Source: Candidatus Brocadiaceae bacterium
GTDB taxonomy: Bacteria > Planctomycetota > Brocadiia > Brocadiales > Brocadiaceae
Direction: 5' to 3'
Length of the DNA: 26,809 nucleotides
NCBI GenBank assembly: GCA_024653795.1
Contig: JANLHY010000044.1
Location: 1 to 26,809 of the forward strand
Part shown: in pieces, positions 7,906-15,400 of the stretch
Layout of the letters: every line of letters starts with the position of its first letter
Position numbering within the stretch: the stretch's first letter is position 1
The notes under the pieces: generated by a model
What the model was told of the DNA's origin: nothing
Seen by the model: the letters and a program-made list of their open reading frames with translations, nothing else
The model's database searches: none
Position numbers and translations under genes: made by a program

Positions 7906-8913
7906 CTAATCATTAATAGACGTATCTGAATACAAACCCCGACGCACCCCGTCAAAACAATGGCGCGAGTGTAGGTGTGCCTCCACGCCCCGTGCCAGTG
8001 AATGGACCAGATCCCGGGGAAAGGGCAGTCCCCAGGGAATCTCCGCCTTGAAAATGGGGATACTCGCCGCGATGCGCCCAAAGGAATCGAGCCGGCGCTG
8101 GAGATGTTTTCCCTGCTGCAATCCTTGAATCCTGGGGAAAGCCATCAGGTAAAGGAGCGCCATGGAGCGAGGAAGTCGTTGCAGCTTTAGCTCTTTACCA
8201 TGACGTGAGGGGTAAGGGATGACAATCGTACCGAGAGGGACCATAGACTGGTTACCATCCATCTTAATGGCAATCCGGCCATCGGGGTGCGTTCCATGCG
8301 CCGTTGCAGAAAAGTTCTCAGCGAGGGCAGCCGCATTCTTGCGAAGCCGGATTTCCCCTGTGCCTGAAAAACAGCGCCAGCCCTTGCCCTTCGGCTGAAG
8401 GCGCAATAGGTCATCGGTGACAAACCGGGCGCCCCCTGCACAGAACAGTGCGGCGAGGGTGGACTTTCCCATGCCTGAGCCACCCGCAAATGCGAGCGCC
8501 GAGTCCCCAATCTCTATGGCGCTGGCGTGCAAGACACACTCGCCGGCTAAGGTGAGGATGCAAGCGATTACATTACCCACAAAAAACAGCGCTGCCATGT
8601 CAGGATGGACATCCGCAATGCGGTGGGCACGCACCGAGCGCAGGTCGTGGTCAATCCAAAACTCGCAGGTCTGGTGAAAGTAAAGGGCATAGCCGATCCC
8701 TGTATCCGTGAGGGTGTAGCCGCGCCCATCATCGAGGACTAACTTTGCCAGAATCTCTCCGGCTGGAGCATCGTCAGAAATCGCCTTGCACTCGCCCCAA
8801 CAGACTTGCAAATCGTACGGCGGCAGATCGCTCTGAGCAATGGGCGCAGGCAACTCAATCTCGGAATGAACGCGCAGTCCGTAGAGGTTGTACACCCGAG
8901 AGTTGTCTTTCAT
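7906..8913 (-). CDS. HPr-kinase-like lasso peptide kinase (K)
   Basis: I place the start at the ATG at 8913, which overlaps the TGA of the upstream peptidase gene as ATGA; the open frame extends further 5' but that part is low-complexity read-through. The 335-residue protein has an N-terminal domain of about 120 residues, then the HprK-type catalytic part. This contains VLHASAI at 128-133, the P-loop GGSGMGKST at 144-152 and VTDD at 165-168. HPr-kinase homologues in lasso clusters (paeninodin type) phosphorylate a Ser in the C-terminus of the precursor. Here it is the last gene of the cluster, coupled to B2. A cytoplasmic enzyme acting on the precursor before or during maturation is the best reading. 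Confidence 0.85.
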   Translation of the reverse strand: MKDNSRVYNLYGLRVHSEIELPAPIAQSDLPPYDLQVCWGECKAISDDAPAGEILAKLVLDDGRGYTLTDTGIGYALYFHQTCEFWIDHDLRSVRAHRIADVHPDMAALFFVGNVIACILTLAGECVLHASAIEIGDSALAFAGGSGMGKSTLAALFCAGGARFVTDDLLRLQPKGKGWRCFSGTGEIRLRKNAAALAENFSATAHGTHPDGRIAIKMDGNQSMVPLGTIVIPYPSRHGKELKLQRLPRSMALLYLMAFPRIQGLQQGKHLQRRLDSFGRIAASIPIFKAEIPWGLPFPRDLVHSLARGVEAHLHSRHCFDGVRRGLYSDTSIND

Positions 8914-9353
8914 CGGCGTTGAACCTCCAGATGCGGGAGCGCGGTGTATTGCAACACGCCCGTGCCGCCGATGACAATCTTGCCTTCGCACTCTACCCAT
9001 GCGTGCGCCTTGAGTTGCCCGCCTTCGTCTTTGGCGACGCCGATGCGAACACGAGCCGGATGGCCCCTGCGTGCCAGCATAGACTGTGTGGCAAGCGCCT
9101 GCACCAGACAATTCATGGTTCCCGGCAGATAGCGACTGACCACGCGGATCGCCCATGCAATCCGTTCCGGAGGTAACGGATTACTATCGCTCAAACGGTC
9201 TCGCTCCACAGCCATTTTGTGTAAGTGTCTGAGGAGTACCCGAAGGGGGAGCACCCACATCCCGACCCTGACCACGACGAGGCGAAACAGGGCGCTGACC
9301 AGAAGACGGCGATCACTGCTGGTTAGATTCGAAAACTTAGCGAGTTGTTTCAT
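8910..9353 (-). CDS. Lasso peptide leader peptidase, transglutaminase-like (B2)
   Basis: The 147-residue protein (ATG at 9353, overlapping the end of B1 by 17 bases) matches the lasso B2 peptidase family (transglutaminase-like). The catalytic Cys is in NCLVQALATQSMLARRG (Cys82) and the His in KAHAWVE (His117). The N-terminal 50 residues are hydrophobic and basic, as is usual for these proteins. It should cut the precursor between the leader (ending Thr-Gln) and Gly1 of the core, with the leader presented by B1. I could not assign the third catalytic residue by eye. Its stop overlaps the start of the kinase gene. Confidence 0.9.
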   Translation of the reverse strand: MKQLAKFSNLTSSDRRLLVSALFRLVVVRVGMWVLPLRVLLRHLHKMAVERDRLSDSNPLPPERIAWAIRVVSRYLPGTMNCLVQALATQSMLARRGHPARVRIGVAKDEGGQLKAHAWVECEGKIVIGGTGVLQYTALPHLEVQRR

Positions 9354-9633
9354 TCTTGATCTCAATCAGCCCTTCGTCAGTCATTTCCTGCAAGACCGCC
9401 AGCAGGTCGCTCTCACAGCGTTTAGGTTCCACATCGTAGTCATTCAGAAGGGTATCCAGAATTTCCTTAACCGTTTTTGGCTCCTGAATAATCTCCCAGA
9501 TGCGGACGCCCACATCTTCAAGCCCGAAATACTCCTGTGACTGAAGACCAAGTATAACCACCTCCCCACCCAGGTCGGTGGACACCTGGTCTGAACTCCT
9601 CACGATTGTGGAATCGAGTAAGACCGTGCTCAT
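9337..9633 (-). CDS. PqqD-like RiPP recognition element protein (B1)
   Basis: I choose the ATG at 9633 (98 residues). GGAGGGTC, the ribosome-binding site, lies just upstream, and a frame extending further 5' reads into an inserted MITE. The sequence STDLGGEVVILGLQSQEYFGLEDVGVRIWEIIQEPKTVKEILDTLLNDYDVEPKRCESDLLAVLQEMTDEGLIEI is the winged-helix PqqD/RRE fold in its usual lasso B1 form. It binds the leader peptide, probably through the YxxP motif, and hands the precursor to B2 and C. Translation was probably once coupled to the nucleotidyltransferase gene by a 4-base overlap, now broken by the insertion. Confidence 0.92.
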   Translation of the reverse strand: MSTVLLDSTIVRSSDQVSTDLGGEVVILGLQSQEYFGLEDVGVRIWEIIQEPKTVKEILDTLLNDYDVEPKRCESDLLAVLQEMTDEGLIEIKNETTR

Positions 9634-9640
9634 AGCGTTT

Positions 9641-9855
9641 GACCCTCCGTAATAGTTCAGCCATCTTAGACAGGATGAACAGGATTTACATGATAATTTT
9701 TTCATCCTGTGTATCTTTTACTTTAAATCCTTGACCTTTCGTTTAACCTCAACTTTGCTTTCCCCAAAATATAGTTTTGATTAACTGGATTTATATCATG
9801 TCTATCCTGTTATCTTGTCAAATCTTTTTCCTCCGGTGAACTATTACGACCCTCC
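9641..9855. mobile_element. 199-bp MITE with 8-bp target duplication, inserted between the nucleotidyltransferase and B1 genes
   Basis: Terminal inverted repeats GTAATAGTTCA (9649-9659) and TGAACTATTAC (9837-9847) are flanked by the identical octamer GACCCTCC at 9641-9648 and 9848-9855. The interior is an imperfect palindrome built on ACAGGATGAACAGGATTTACATGAT-like sequence. Ends and duplication length match the element at 6888-7021, though the interior differs. Removing the element and one octamer restores the nucleotidyltransferase frame to ...NTTKEGQTL-stop, with that TGA overlapping the B1 ATG (CTATGA). Confidence 0.92.
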
Positions 9856-11069
9856 TTTGTTGTGTTGCCGGCCTTACACCGATTGTAGATATAATTCCCT
9901 GCCTTCATCAGCCCATACCTTCCAGCCAACCGCATAGGCCGGAGCGCATAGTATAAAGGGAAGAGAAAGTCGGGGAGCGGCAGACTGCTCCAGTCCGCAG
10001 GTCCGGGAGTCGTTAGCACATGGACACAATACGAGATGCGATCCTGCACACGCTCCATCAGTTGCAAGTGGAAAAGCCACATTTCCCAAGACCCAGGAAC
10101 GATAAGATCCCCATCGAAGAGACGCCATTTTATCTGTCCGGCGAGTCTCGCCGTCAGTGGGTCGTGCTGTGTCTTCTGCTTGATCTCATGCGGAATGGGT
10201 GTTCCGAGGATGTCATCTGCCAGAAAAAGGCCTAGAAATAACGCTCGCTGGCAGCCAGATGTCTTTGCCCGTTCCATGCACAGGCACCAGTCCATTGTCG
10301 TATGGCGACTCACCAGTCGAGCCACATCACACAGCCACTGCAGACATCTCCAGCCGTGCTTCGAGCCGTGCACGCAGAGAAACAGCAGCAAATCCTCCGG
10401 TGAGCGGGCTGTCACCGTCGCGCCGGCAAGGGATACCGTCTCACACCGCTCCCAGACGCCTTTTAGGTTCAGGCGAAAAGGTAAATTCACTGGCATGATG
10501 CCCCAGTGCAGTCCAGTAGTAATCTTAGTATCCCCTCTGGCAAGGGTGAAGACTTCCTGACACTGGTATTGCAGGTAAACCTTTTCCTGGCGCCTCGCCA
10601 ACACATATAGAGGTTGGTATCCCAGGGAGAGCAAGAGCCTCTTAGCAGACCGGTAGTTTTCCTCTTGCACCAGAATGTCTATGTCAACGGATTGTCGCAG
10701 CGCCATGTCCCCGTAGAGAAAGGAAGCCAGTGCGGGACCTTTGAGGGGCATCGCCGGAATCCCCTGCGCCTCAAAGCGTTTGAGCAGCCTCAGCAACTCC
10801 CCGGTTAACAAAAGGCTGTGGCCAGAGGCAGAGCGAACATAAGCCTTAAGGCGGCTCAGCACAGGCCCTGGTGCCGCCTGCAGGCTCCGGTAGAGGAGCG
10901 GCAACACCTTATGCCACGAGGCAAGCTGGAAGAGGGATGTCCAATCCACCTCCTCCTCAATCACGCCGTCAAACGGGGGTTCCCCTTCCGCCGCCAGGAA
11001 CGCCCGCAAACAACGGATGAGGAATTGCATAGTAGAATTCGGCACTGCATTGGTGGGAATCGGTTTCAT
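9810..11069 (-). CDS. Lasso-cluster nucleotidyltransferase (N), C-terminal tail supplied by a MITE
   Basis: The 419-residue protein belongs to the uncharacterised nucleotidyltransferase family common in lasso and related RiPP clusters. MPLKGPAL at about 108-114 and the metal-binding DIDILV at about 129-134 form the NTase core, followed by the family-typical WLCDVARLV segment. In kinase-bearing lasso clusters such proteins modify the phosphorylated C-terminus; sugar addition to the phosphate was reported for pseudomycoidin. It starts seven bases after the exporter gene. The last 13 residues (RNSSPEEKDLTR and neighbours) are encoded by the inserted MITE, so the original C-terminus was shorter. 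The catalytic core is untouched. Confidence 0.85.
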   Translation of the reverse strand: MKPIPTNAVPNSTMQFLIRCLRAFLAAEGEPPFDGVIEEEVDWTSLFQLASWHKVLPLLYRSLQAAPGPVLSRLKAYVRSASGHSLLLTGELLRLLKRFEAQGIPAMPLKGPALASFLYGDMALRQSVDIDILVQEENYRSAKRLLLSLGYQPLYVLARRQEKVYLQYQCQEVFTLARGDTKITTGLHWGIMPVNLPFRLNLKGVWERCETVSLAGATVTARSPEDLLLFLCVHGSKHGWRCLQWLCDVARLVSRHTTMDWCLCMERAKTSGCQRALFLGLFLADDILGTPIPHEIKQKTQHDPLTARLAGQIKWRLFDGDLIVPGSWEMWLFHLQLMERVQDRISYCVHVLTTPGPADWSSLPLPDFLFPLYYALRPMRLAGRYGLMKAGNYIYNRCKAGNTTKEGRNSSPEEKDLTR

Positions 11070-11076
11070 ATACTAT

Positions 11077-12873
11077 TTAGCACCTCTTTGGAAAATTTTC
11101 CCCAAGCAACCGTAGATATAAGAAATCGGCGCCTCTTTTATCTGACAAGTCTTCCCTCTCGACCACCTTGCCGTCCTGCAACTCGTATATGGCGTCCGCC
11201 CCTTGAACGGCGGATAGCCGATGGCTTATGATTAAGATTGTGACCTGCCCACGAAGCCCATCTAAGGTCTTCAGGATACGCCTCTCGTTTTCAATGTCCA
11301 ACGAACTCGTGGCTTCGTCAAGAATGAGCAAGGAAGGTTTGCGAATGAGAGCCCTGGCCAACGCCATGCGCTGCCTTTCGCCCCCAGATAACTGCATACC
11401 CCTGTCGCCCGCGACTGTGTCTATCCCTTTTGGCAGACGCGAAACGAATTCATCGGCCGCTGCCATTTTCAGCGCCAGCCAAATCTCTTCCTCTGTGGCG
11501 TCAGGATGGGCAAAGAGAAGGTTCGCCCTGACGGTGTCATGGAACAAAAAAGTCTCCTGATCCACATACCCAACCTGCTCTCTCCACGATTTCAAGTTCG
11601 TTGATCCCAACTCGGTTCCATCCACCAGCACTCGTCCCTTATCAGGCACGATCAACCCCATGAGCAGAGCCGCAACCGTGCTCTTACCCGCGCCCGATGG
11701 TCCGACAATTGCCACCGTTTCTCCAGCCCGAATGGTCAGGTCAAGGTCGCGGATCACCTCTGTCTCTCCATACCCGAAACTTACCTTCTCCAGGCGGATG
11801 CTATGTCGGAATGCAAGCCATTGCACCCTCTCAGCTAAAGCCTCGGCGGTGGAATCGCAGTGTTTTTGCGTTTCGATTACCGATGTGAAGGCGGGCACAG
11901 CATTCACAAAGCTATGATAACCCTGTAACATTTCGGAGAACCGTGGCATGAGCCTGGCAAAGACGAACAGCAGCAGGAGCACCTTGACCGTCGGTATAGC
12001 CAGCACTTCCACAGAGACCAACAGGATAACACTCAATACTATGACGGCACCCACATCAAACCAGTATTTTGAACCAACTTGGTTTCGGATCGCAGCGAGA
12101 TACATCTGCTTCATCCGCACAGTGAGCCTCTCAAAGGAGTCAACATAGCGCTCTTGAGCGCCAAAACTCCTGGCAACTTTCATGCCGCCAAGATGCTCTG
12201 CAATAACCCTATGCATCCCACGAAATGTCTGCGAGATTCCCTCACCGGCTGCACGGGCTACCTCTACCCTGCCTTTAAGCAGTAACCACAAGCCACCAGA
12301 GCAGGCAATCACCACTCCTGTCATCGCGACGGAGAGCCTAAGGGCGAACCCCACATATACGAGTGTGACTATGGCGGTAGCAAAGAGCCTCAAGAGATAA
12401 TGCGTTGCCGCACCAACCCGGTCCATCTCAACGGTCAGGACGTGGGTAAACTCTGAGGAGCGGCTTCTGGTGAAGGAAACCCAGTTGGTATTGGCGATAG
12501 AGCGGTAGAGCCGCTGCCGAAGAACCGAGACGAATCCATACTGGATGTCCGCGTTCACCACCGCTTGCAAACACTGCAACAGCCCATGTGCGCTGACAAT
12601 GAGCACATAGACGCCAAGCACCGTAATCAGGCTTGGATGTATTCCTGCAAATTTGAAGGCTGACGAGACGAACCGCGCAACTCCACCCAACTCTCCCTGC
12701 GACACATCCAATCCCACCAGCCCAAGGAGCGGAACCAGCATCAACAACCCAACACCTTCCATCAGACTGAGAGACACCATCAGGGTCAACGCTACCGTCG
12801 CCTTCCATGACATCGCGCTGCCCAATGTGGAAATATATGGCCAGCATGCCTTGTCAAACCAAGTAATGCGCAT
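11077..12873 (-). CDS. Lasso peptide ABC exporter (D), fused membrane and ATPase domains
   Basis: A 598-residue type-I exporter half-transporter. Residues about 20-310 hold six predicted membrane segments (for example VALTLMVSLSLMEGVGLLMLVPLLG, SLITVLGVYVLIVSAHGLL, AGAVIVLSVILLVSVEVL-like stretches). The ATPase domain has Walker A GPSGAGKST at about 391-399, the signature LSGGE at 495-499, Walker B LLILDE at 515-520 and an SHR switch His. No N-terminal C39 peptidase domain is present, as expected where B2 removes the leader. It should secrete the mature lasso peptide and give self-immunity. GAGGAGAGG precedes the ATG. It lies between the methyltransferase and nucleotidyltransferase genes. Confidence 0.92.
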   Translation of the reverse strand: MRITWFDKACWPYISTLGSAMSWKATVALTLMVSLSLMEGVGLLMLVPLLGLVGLDVSQGELGGVARFVSSAFKFAGIHPSLITVLGVYVLIVSAHGLLQCLQAVVNADIQYGFVSVLRQRLYRSIANTNWVSFTRSRSSEFTHVLTVEMDRVGAATHYLLRLFATAIVTLVYVGFALRLSVAMTGVVIACSGGLWLLLKGRVEVARAAGEGISQTFRGMHRVIAEHLGGMKVARSFGAQERYVDSFERLTVRMKQMYLAAIRNQVGSKYWFDVGAVIVLSVILLVSVEVLAIPTVKVLLLLFVFARLMPRFSEMLQGYHSFVNAVPAFTSVIETQKHCDSTAEALAERVQWLAFRHSIRLEKVSFGYGETEVIRDLDLTIRAGETVAIVGPSGAGKSTVAALLMGLIVPDKGRVLVDGTELGSTNLKSWREQVGYVDQETFLFHDTVRANLLFAHPDATEEEIWLALKMAAADEFVSRLPKGIDTVAGDRGMQLSGGERQRMALARALIRKPSLLILDEATSSLDIENERRILKTLDGLRGQVTILIISHRLSAVQGADAIYELQDGKVVEREDLSDKRGADFLYLRLLGENFPKRC

Positions 12874-12874
12874 T

Positions 12875-12961
12875 TTATCCTCTCCTCAGCCAGAAACGCA
12901 AACAGCGGATGAGGAATTGCCGGGTAGATAGTGATGCCCTCATCTCTACTTCATGGCTCAT
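12875..12961 (-). CDS. 28-residue ORF, probable relic of a second nucleotidyltransferase N-terminus
   Basis: ATG at 12961 is preceded by GAGGTGAGG at a suitable distance, and the frame ends one base before the exporter start. The product ends STRQFLIRCLRFWLRRG, closely matching STMQFLIRCLRAFL near the N-terminus of the nucleotidyltransferase in the same cluster. DNA similarity over this stretch is also plain (12895-12927 against about 11003-11032). Either a partial duplication left a translated remnant that now couples to the exporter gene, or it is a fortuitous short frame. Confidence 0.4.
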   Translation of the reverse strand: MSHEVEMRASLSTRQFLIRCLRFWLRRG

Positions 12962-13024
12962 TGGCAATCCTCACCTCAACGTTTATCATACATCGTCTTC
13001 CTTTGAGAAAATCAATTTTTGGAC

Positions 13025-14236
13025 TCATGAGACGAGTCGTACCTCACTTTGCCGCCCCATCACACCCCACTGGTACTGGATGACAAATAGGTCTCCGGGC
13101 TGCACGGATAACGGCTCCCCGAAGAGAAACACCGGACTCCGCCAGTGGTTGGACTCGTCCGCCAGGTCAGGATGGGTTGACAGCGTCGTGGTTGGTCCCA
13201 CGGTGAGCTCAAAGTAGACGAGCCAACCGTTCAACTCCCCGGCAGCCGCCGCCGTCACGCTGCTCGTCTGGTCGATGGTGAGGTCCCGGAGCGTGTTAAA
13301 CTCCACCTCCGCCAGCAACACCGGCTCACTGAGTCGCTTCCACTCCCGCGCCAGATGCGGTTTGAGAGAAAACTGCGCATGGACGGCATGCCGCGCCATC
13401 TCTGCCAGGGGGCTGAAATCGACATCGTACCAGGCTTGCCAGTGGTCCAGCGTCTCCGCCGTCACCGTCCGCTTCATCAACTCACCATGCGGCACGCTGA
13501 CCGGCAAGCCAAAGACGTGAATCCGGCTGGGCACAAAGCGAGCAGAGGGCTTGAGCATCCGTTTTTTGGCATCCTGCGTCACTTGCAGGACGCGCTCGCC
13601 CCACGGATCGTTGCCGATAATTTCGCTCACCAGCACATCGGCGCGTTTAGGCAGGTCAACCTCCGTAGACCAGCCACCGAGGAGCGTAATTCGATCGGCC
13701 ATACCGCTGCCTTCAAAAACCGCCCGCGCCACCTCAGAGATAGCGCTGGCTTCAATCGCGTAGACATGAGCCGCCCCCGCCCGGGCGGCGGCGACGGCTA
13801 AAATCCCCGTCCCCGTGCCGATATCCACCACCACGTCCCCGGGGCGGACAACCTCAGCGATGCCAGCCAGAAAGCTCGCCGTCCGTCTTCGATCGTTCAG
13901 CATGGCGACGTGAATCGGTACGCTGCCAAAACCCGCCGCATCGGGAGCAATGGCGGATTGGGCCTGTGCCGGGTCGCGCAGCACACCCGCCCGGCACAGG
14001 GTGACGATCGTGCTGGTCACATCCATCCAATGCTGCGCCCCGCGTGCCTGGAATATCTTGAGCGCCTCGCCAAGCGAGGTGGGGTGCGCAAATGCCTCCA
14101 GCACCGCCAGTCCCTGCGGCCCCAACAGAATGCTCTTCCCTCCCATCAAGATATGGACATGATTACTGGATTCGATCTGCACATGCAGGTTCGGGACGCG
14201 TTGCAGGATGGTGTTGTGGGTCAGCGTGGACTGCAT
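13025..14236 (-). CDS. RRE/PqqD-like domain fused to a PRMT-like SAM methyltransferase (M)
   Basis: I place the start at the ATG at 14236; codons upstream of it are REP-derived. The 403-residue protein has two parts. Residues about 18-90 (VQIESSNHVHILMGGKSILLGPQGLAVLEAF...VTSTIVTLCRAGVLRD) look like a PqqD-type winged helix. The rest is a class-I methyltransferase with motif I VVDIGTGTG at about 136-144, an acidic ribose-binding Glu162, and SEIIGNDPWGE at 204-214. That last motif has the exact spacing of the PRMT 'double-E' loop. Protein arginine methyltransferases use this loop to hold guanidinium groups. A leader-recognising domain on a methyltransferase within a lasso cluster suggests a peptide-tailoring enzyme, but the predicted core has no Arg, so the target is open. 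Confidence 0.75.
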   Translation of the reverse strand: MQSTLTHNTILQRVPNLHVQIESSNHVHILMGGKSILLGPQGLAVLEAFAHPTSLGEALKIFQARGAQHWMDVTSTIVTLCRAGVLRDPAQAQSAIAPDAAGFGSVPIHVAMLNDRRRTASFLAGIAEVVRPGDVVVDIGTGTGILAVAAARAGAAHVYAIEASAISEVARAVFEGSGMADRITLLGGWSTEVDLPKRADVLVSEIIGNDPWGERVLQVTQDAKKRMLKPSARFVPSRIHVFGLPVSVPHGELMKRTVTAETLDHWQAWYDVDFSPLAEMARHAVHAQFSLKPHLAREWKRLSEPVLLAEVEFNTLRDLTIDQTSSVTAAAAGELNGWLVYFELTVGPTTTLSTHPDLADESNHWRSPVFLFGEPLSVQPGDLFVIQYQWGVMGRQSEVRLVS

Positions 14237-14293
14237 CGTTCTCTCAATCCGATTCTTCAGGACGGTAAAATAATAACTTTTAGAAGTTGTGTC

Positions 14294-14322
14294 GGTTGGG
14301 TTGAGTAAAGCGAAACCCAACA
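14294..14322 (+). repeat. REP-type palindrome, copy 1
   Basis: GGTTGGGTTGAG...GCGAAACCCAACA is a REP-type imperfect hairpin. Further copies lie at 14764-14814 in inverse orientation and 18610-18639 in direct orientation. The first two flank the decayed REP-associated transposase. This copy also contributes the codons just upstream of the true methyltransferase start. Confidence 0.75.
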
Positions 14323-14384
14323 AATCAAGTTGAGCCAGGCACGGTTTTAACCGTGCCAGCCAAAAAACCGCTTAAATATAATGA

Positions 14385-14736
14385 AAATTCCTATACAATT
14401 ACATTTTTGTACCCATTCTTGCATTGTCTGCTGAAATGGCTCTTGATCAATCGCCACCGCATTGAGAAATCGTTATCATCTTCTGGTAATGTCCAAATAC
14501 CATGGATATGATCAGGAAGTAAGACAAATGCGCGAATTCTCAATGTGTGTTGCTTGGCAACATGCCAAGCCAGAGCAAGTCAGAATTTGTAGCGCGGGTG
14601 GTTCATCCCCCGCCATTGGCCGACCACAAGGGATCGGCGCTACCATTGCTTCATGGCATAACATCCTCTTTCTCTTGTATGTTACTACGGTAAAGAAGCA
14701 TGTCGCGCCTTTCGCTTGTGATCTGCGATATGGCAT
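14385..14736 (-). pseudogene. Decayed REP-associated tyrosine transposase (RAYT, Y1_Tnp)
   Basis: From the ATG at 14736 the minus strand reads MPYRRSQAKGATCFFTVVTYKRKRMLCHEA, the canonical RAYT N-terminus. After a small foldback insertion (about 14583-14650), a second frame reads IRAFVLLPDHIHGIWTLPEDDNDFSMRWRLIK, containing the HIH metal-binding motif. The frame is broken and the part carrying the catalytic tyrosine is gone. It is flanked by inverted REP palindromes, the usual genomic setting for RAYTs. It is non-functional. Confidence 0.85.
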
Positions 14737-14763
14737 TATTTCCTTGTCATGCCATATTAATAT

Positions 14764-14814
14764 TGTTGGGTTTCGCTTCCAGACTGGGTCACTCAACCCA
14801 ACCTACACAACTAC
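14764..14814 (-). repeat. REP-type palindrome, copy 2 (inverse)
   Basis: TGTTGGGTTTCGCTTCC...ACTCAACCCAACC is the inverse-oriented partner of the REP at 14294-14322, on the other side of the RAYT relic. The antitoxin frame ends a few bases beyond it. Confidence 0.75.
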
Positions 14815-15105
14815 CGTTAATGGGTGAACTTCACGTGCTACCTGTTCGGATAAGGAATCTTCAGCAATATCCATATCATACCGGCTTTGCAAGTTCATCC
14901 AATAGCGCGGGCTTTGACCAAAATAGCGCCCTAAACGCAAGGCAAGCTCTGCCGTTACCGGACGTTTGCCATGTACCAGATGACTGATCCTCATGGCAGG
15001 CACACCTAAATCCTGTGCGAGCCGGTATTGTGATATTTTTAATTCATCAAGTAATTCTTTCAGATATACCCCGGGGTGCGCTGGCGCAATACGATACTTA
15101 GTCAT
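14803..15105 (-). CDS. higA: HigA-family antitoxin (XRE-type helix-turn-helix)
   Basis: The ATG at 15105 (MTKYRIAPAHPGVYLKELL) is preceded by AAGGAG; the longer open frame overlaps the toxin gene and is not needed. The 100-residue protein has the HigA/VapI-like core: HPGVYLKELLDELKISQYRLAQDLGVPAMRISHLVHGKRPVTAELALRLGRYFGQSPRYWMNLQSRYD. It should neutralise the upstream toxin and repress the pair through its HTH. The last residues (VHPLTVVV) appear to come from the REP-flank sequence, so the C-terminus may have been altered by the transposase insertion. The toxin gene lies 10 bases upstream, in toxin-first order. Confidence 0.93.
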   Translation of the reverse strand: MTKYRIAPAHPGVYLKELLDELKISQYRLAQDLGVPAMRISHLVHGKRPVTAELALRLGRYFGQSPRYWMNLQSRYDMDIAEDSLSEQVAREVHPLTVVV

Positions 15106-15115
15106 ACGTAACTCC

Positions 15116-15397
15116 TTAATGATAATCGACAATTTCGACCTCTTCTGCGTTACCGCTACGCCACTCAAAACAAACACGCCATCTATCGTTGATTCGAATA
15201 CTATACTGTCCCTTACGTTCTCCCTTCAACGCCTCAAACCGGTTTGATGGTGGCAGGCGCAAATCTTTAATATGGATAGCTGCATCAATCGCGTTGAGCT
15301 TCGCAAATGCGCGCATTTGAATATCACGCGGAAACTTTCGTGAATATTCGCGATGAAATATTTTTCGTGTCTCACTGCAACGGAACGATTTTATCAT
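15116..15397 (-). CDS. higB: HigB/RelE-type toxin (ribosome-dependent mRNA interferase family)
   Basis: The 93-residue protein MIKSFRCSETRKIFHREYSRKFP...KLNAIDAAIHIKDLRLPPSNRFEALKGERKGQYSIRINDRWRVCFEWRSGNAEEVEIVDYH is a typical HigB. The motifs LKGERKGQYSIRINDRWRV and the C-terminal EIVDYH match the family, whose members cut mRNA on the ribosome. Toxin-first order with higA is standard for this type. No ribosome-binding site is visible before the ATG; a perfect palindrome sits there instead. Confidence 0.93.
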   Translation of the reverse strand: MIKSFRCSETRKIFHREYSRKFPRDIQMRAFAKLNAIDAAIHIKDLRLPPSNRFEALKGERKGQYSIRINDRWRVCFEWRSGNAEEVEIVDYH

Positions 15398-15400
15398 TGA

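Noticed and set aside
8945..9156. N-terminal extension of the kinase frame (MGDPRGQSLSAGNHELSG...)
   Set aside because: It is the shadow of the B2 gene in another frame; the ATGA overlap with the B2 stop gives a far better start at 8913.
9634..9705. Longer B1 start (MKKLSCKSCSSCLRW...)
   Set aside because: Those codons lie in the inserted MITE; the ATG at 9633 has a ribosome-binding site and gives the normal family length.
14237..14323. Longer methyltransferase start (MLGFALLNPTDTT...)
   Set aside because: The extra codons are REP palindrome sequence; the ATG at 14236 begins the conserved part.
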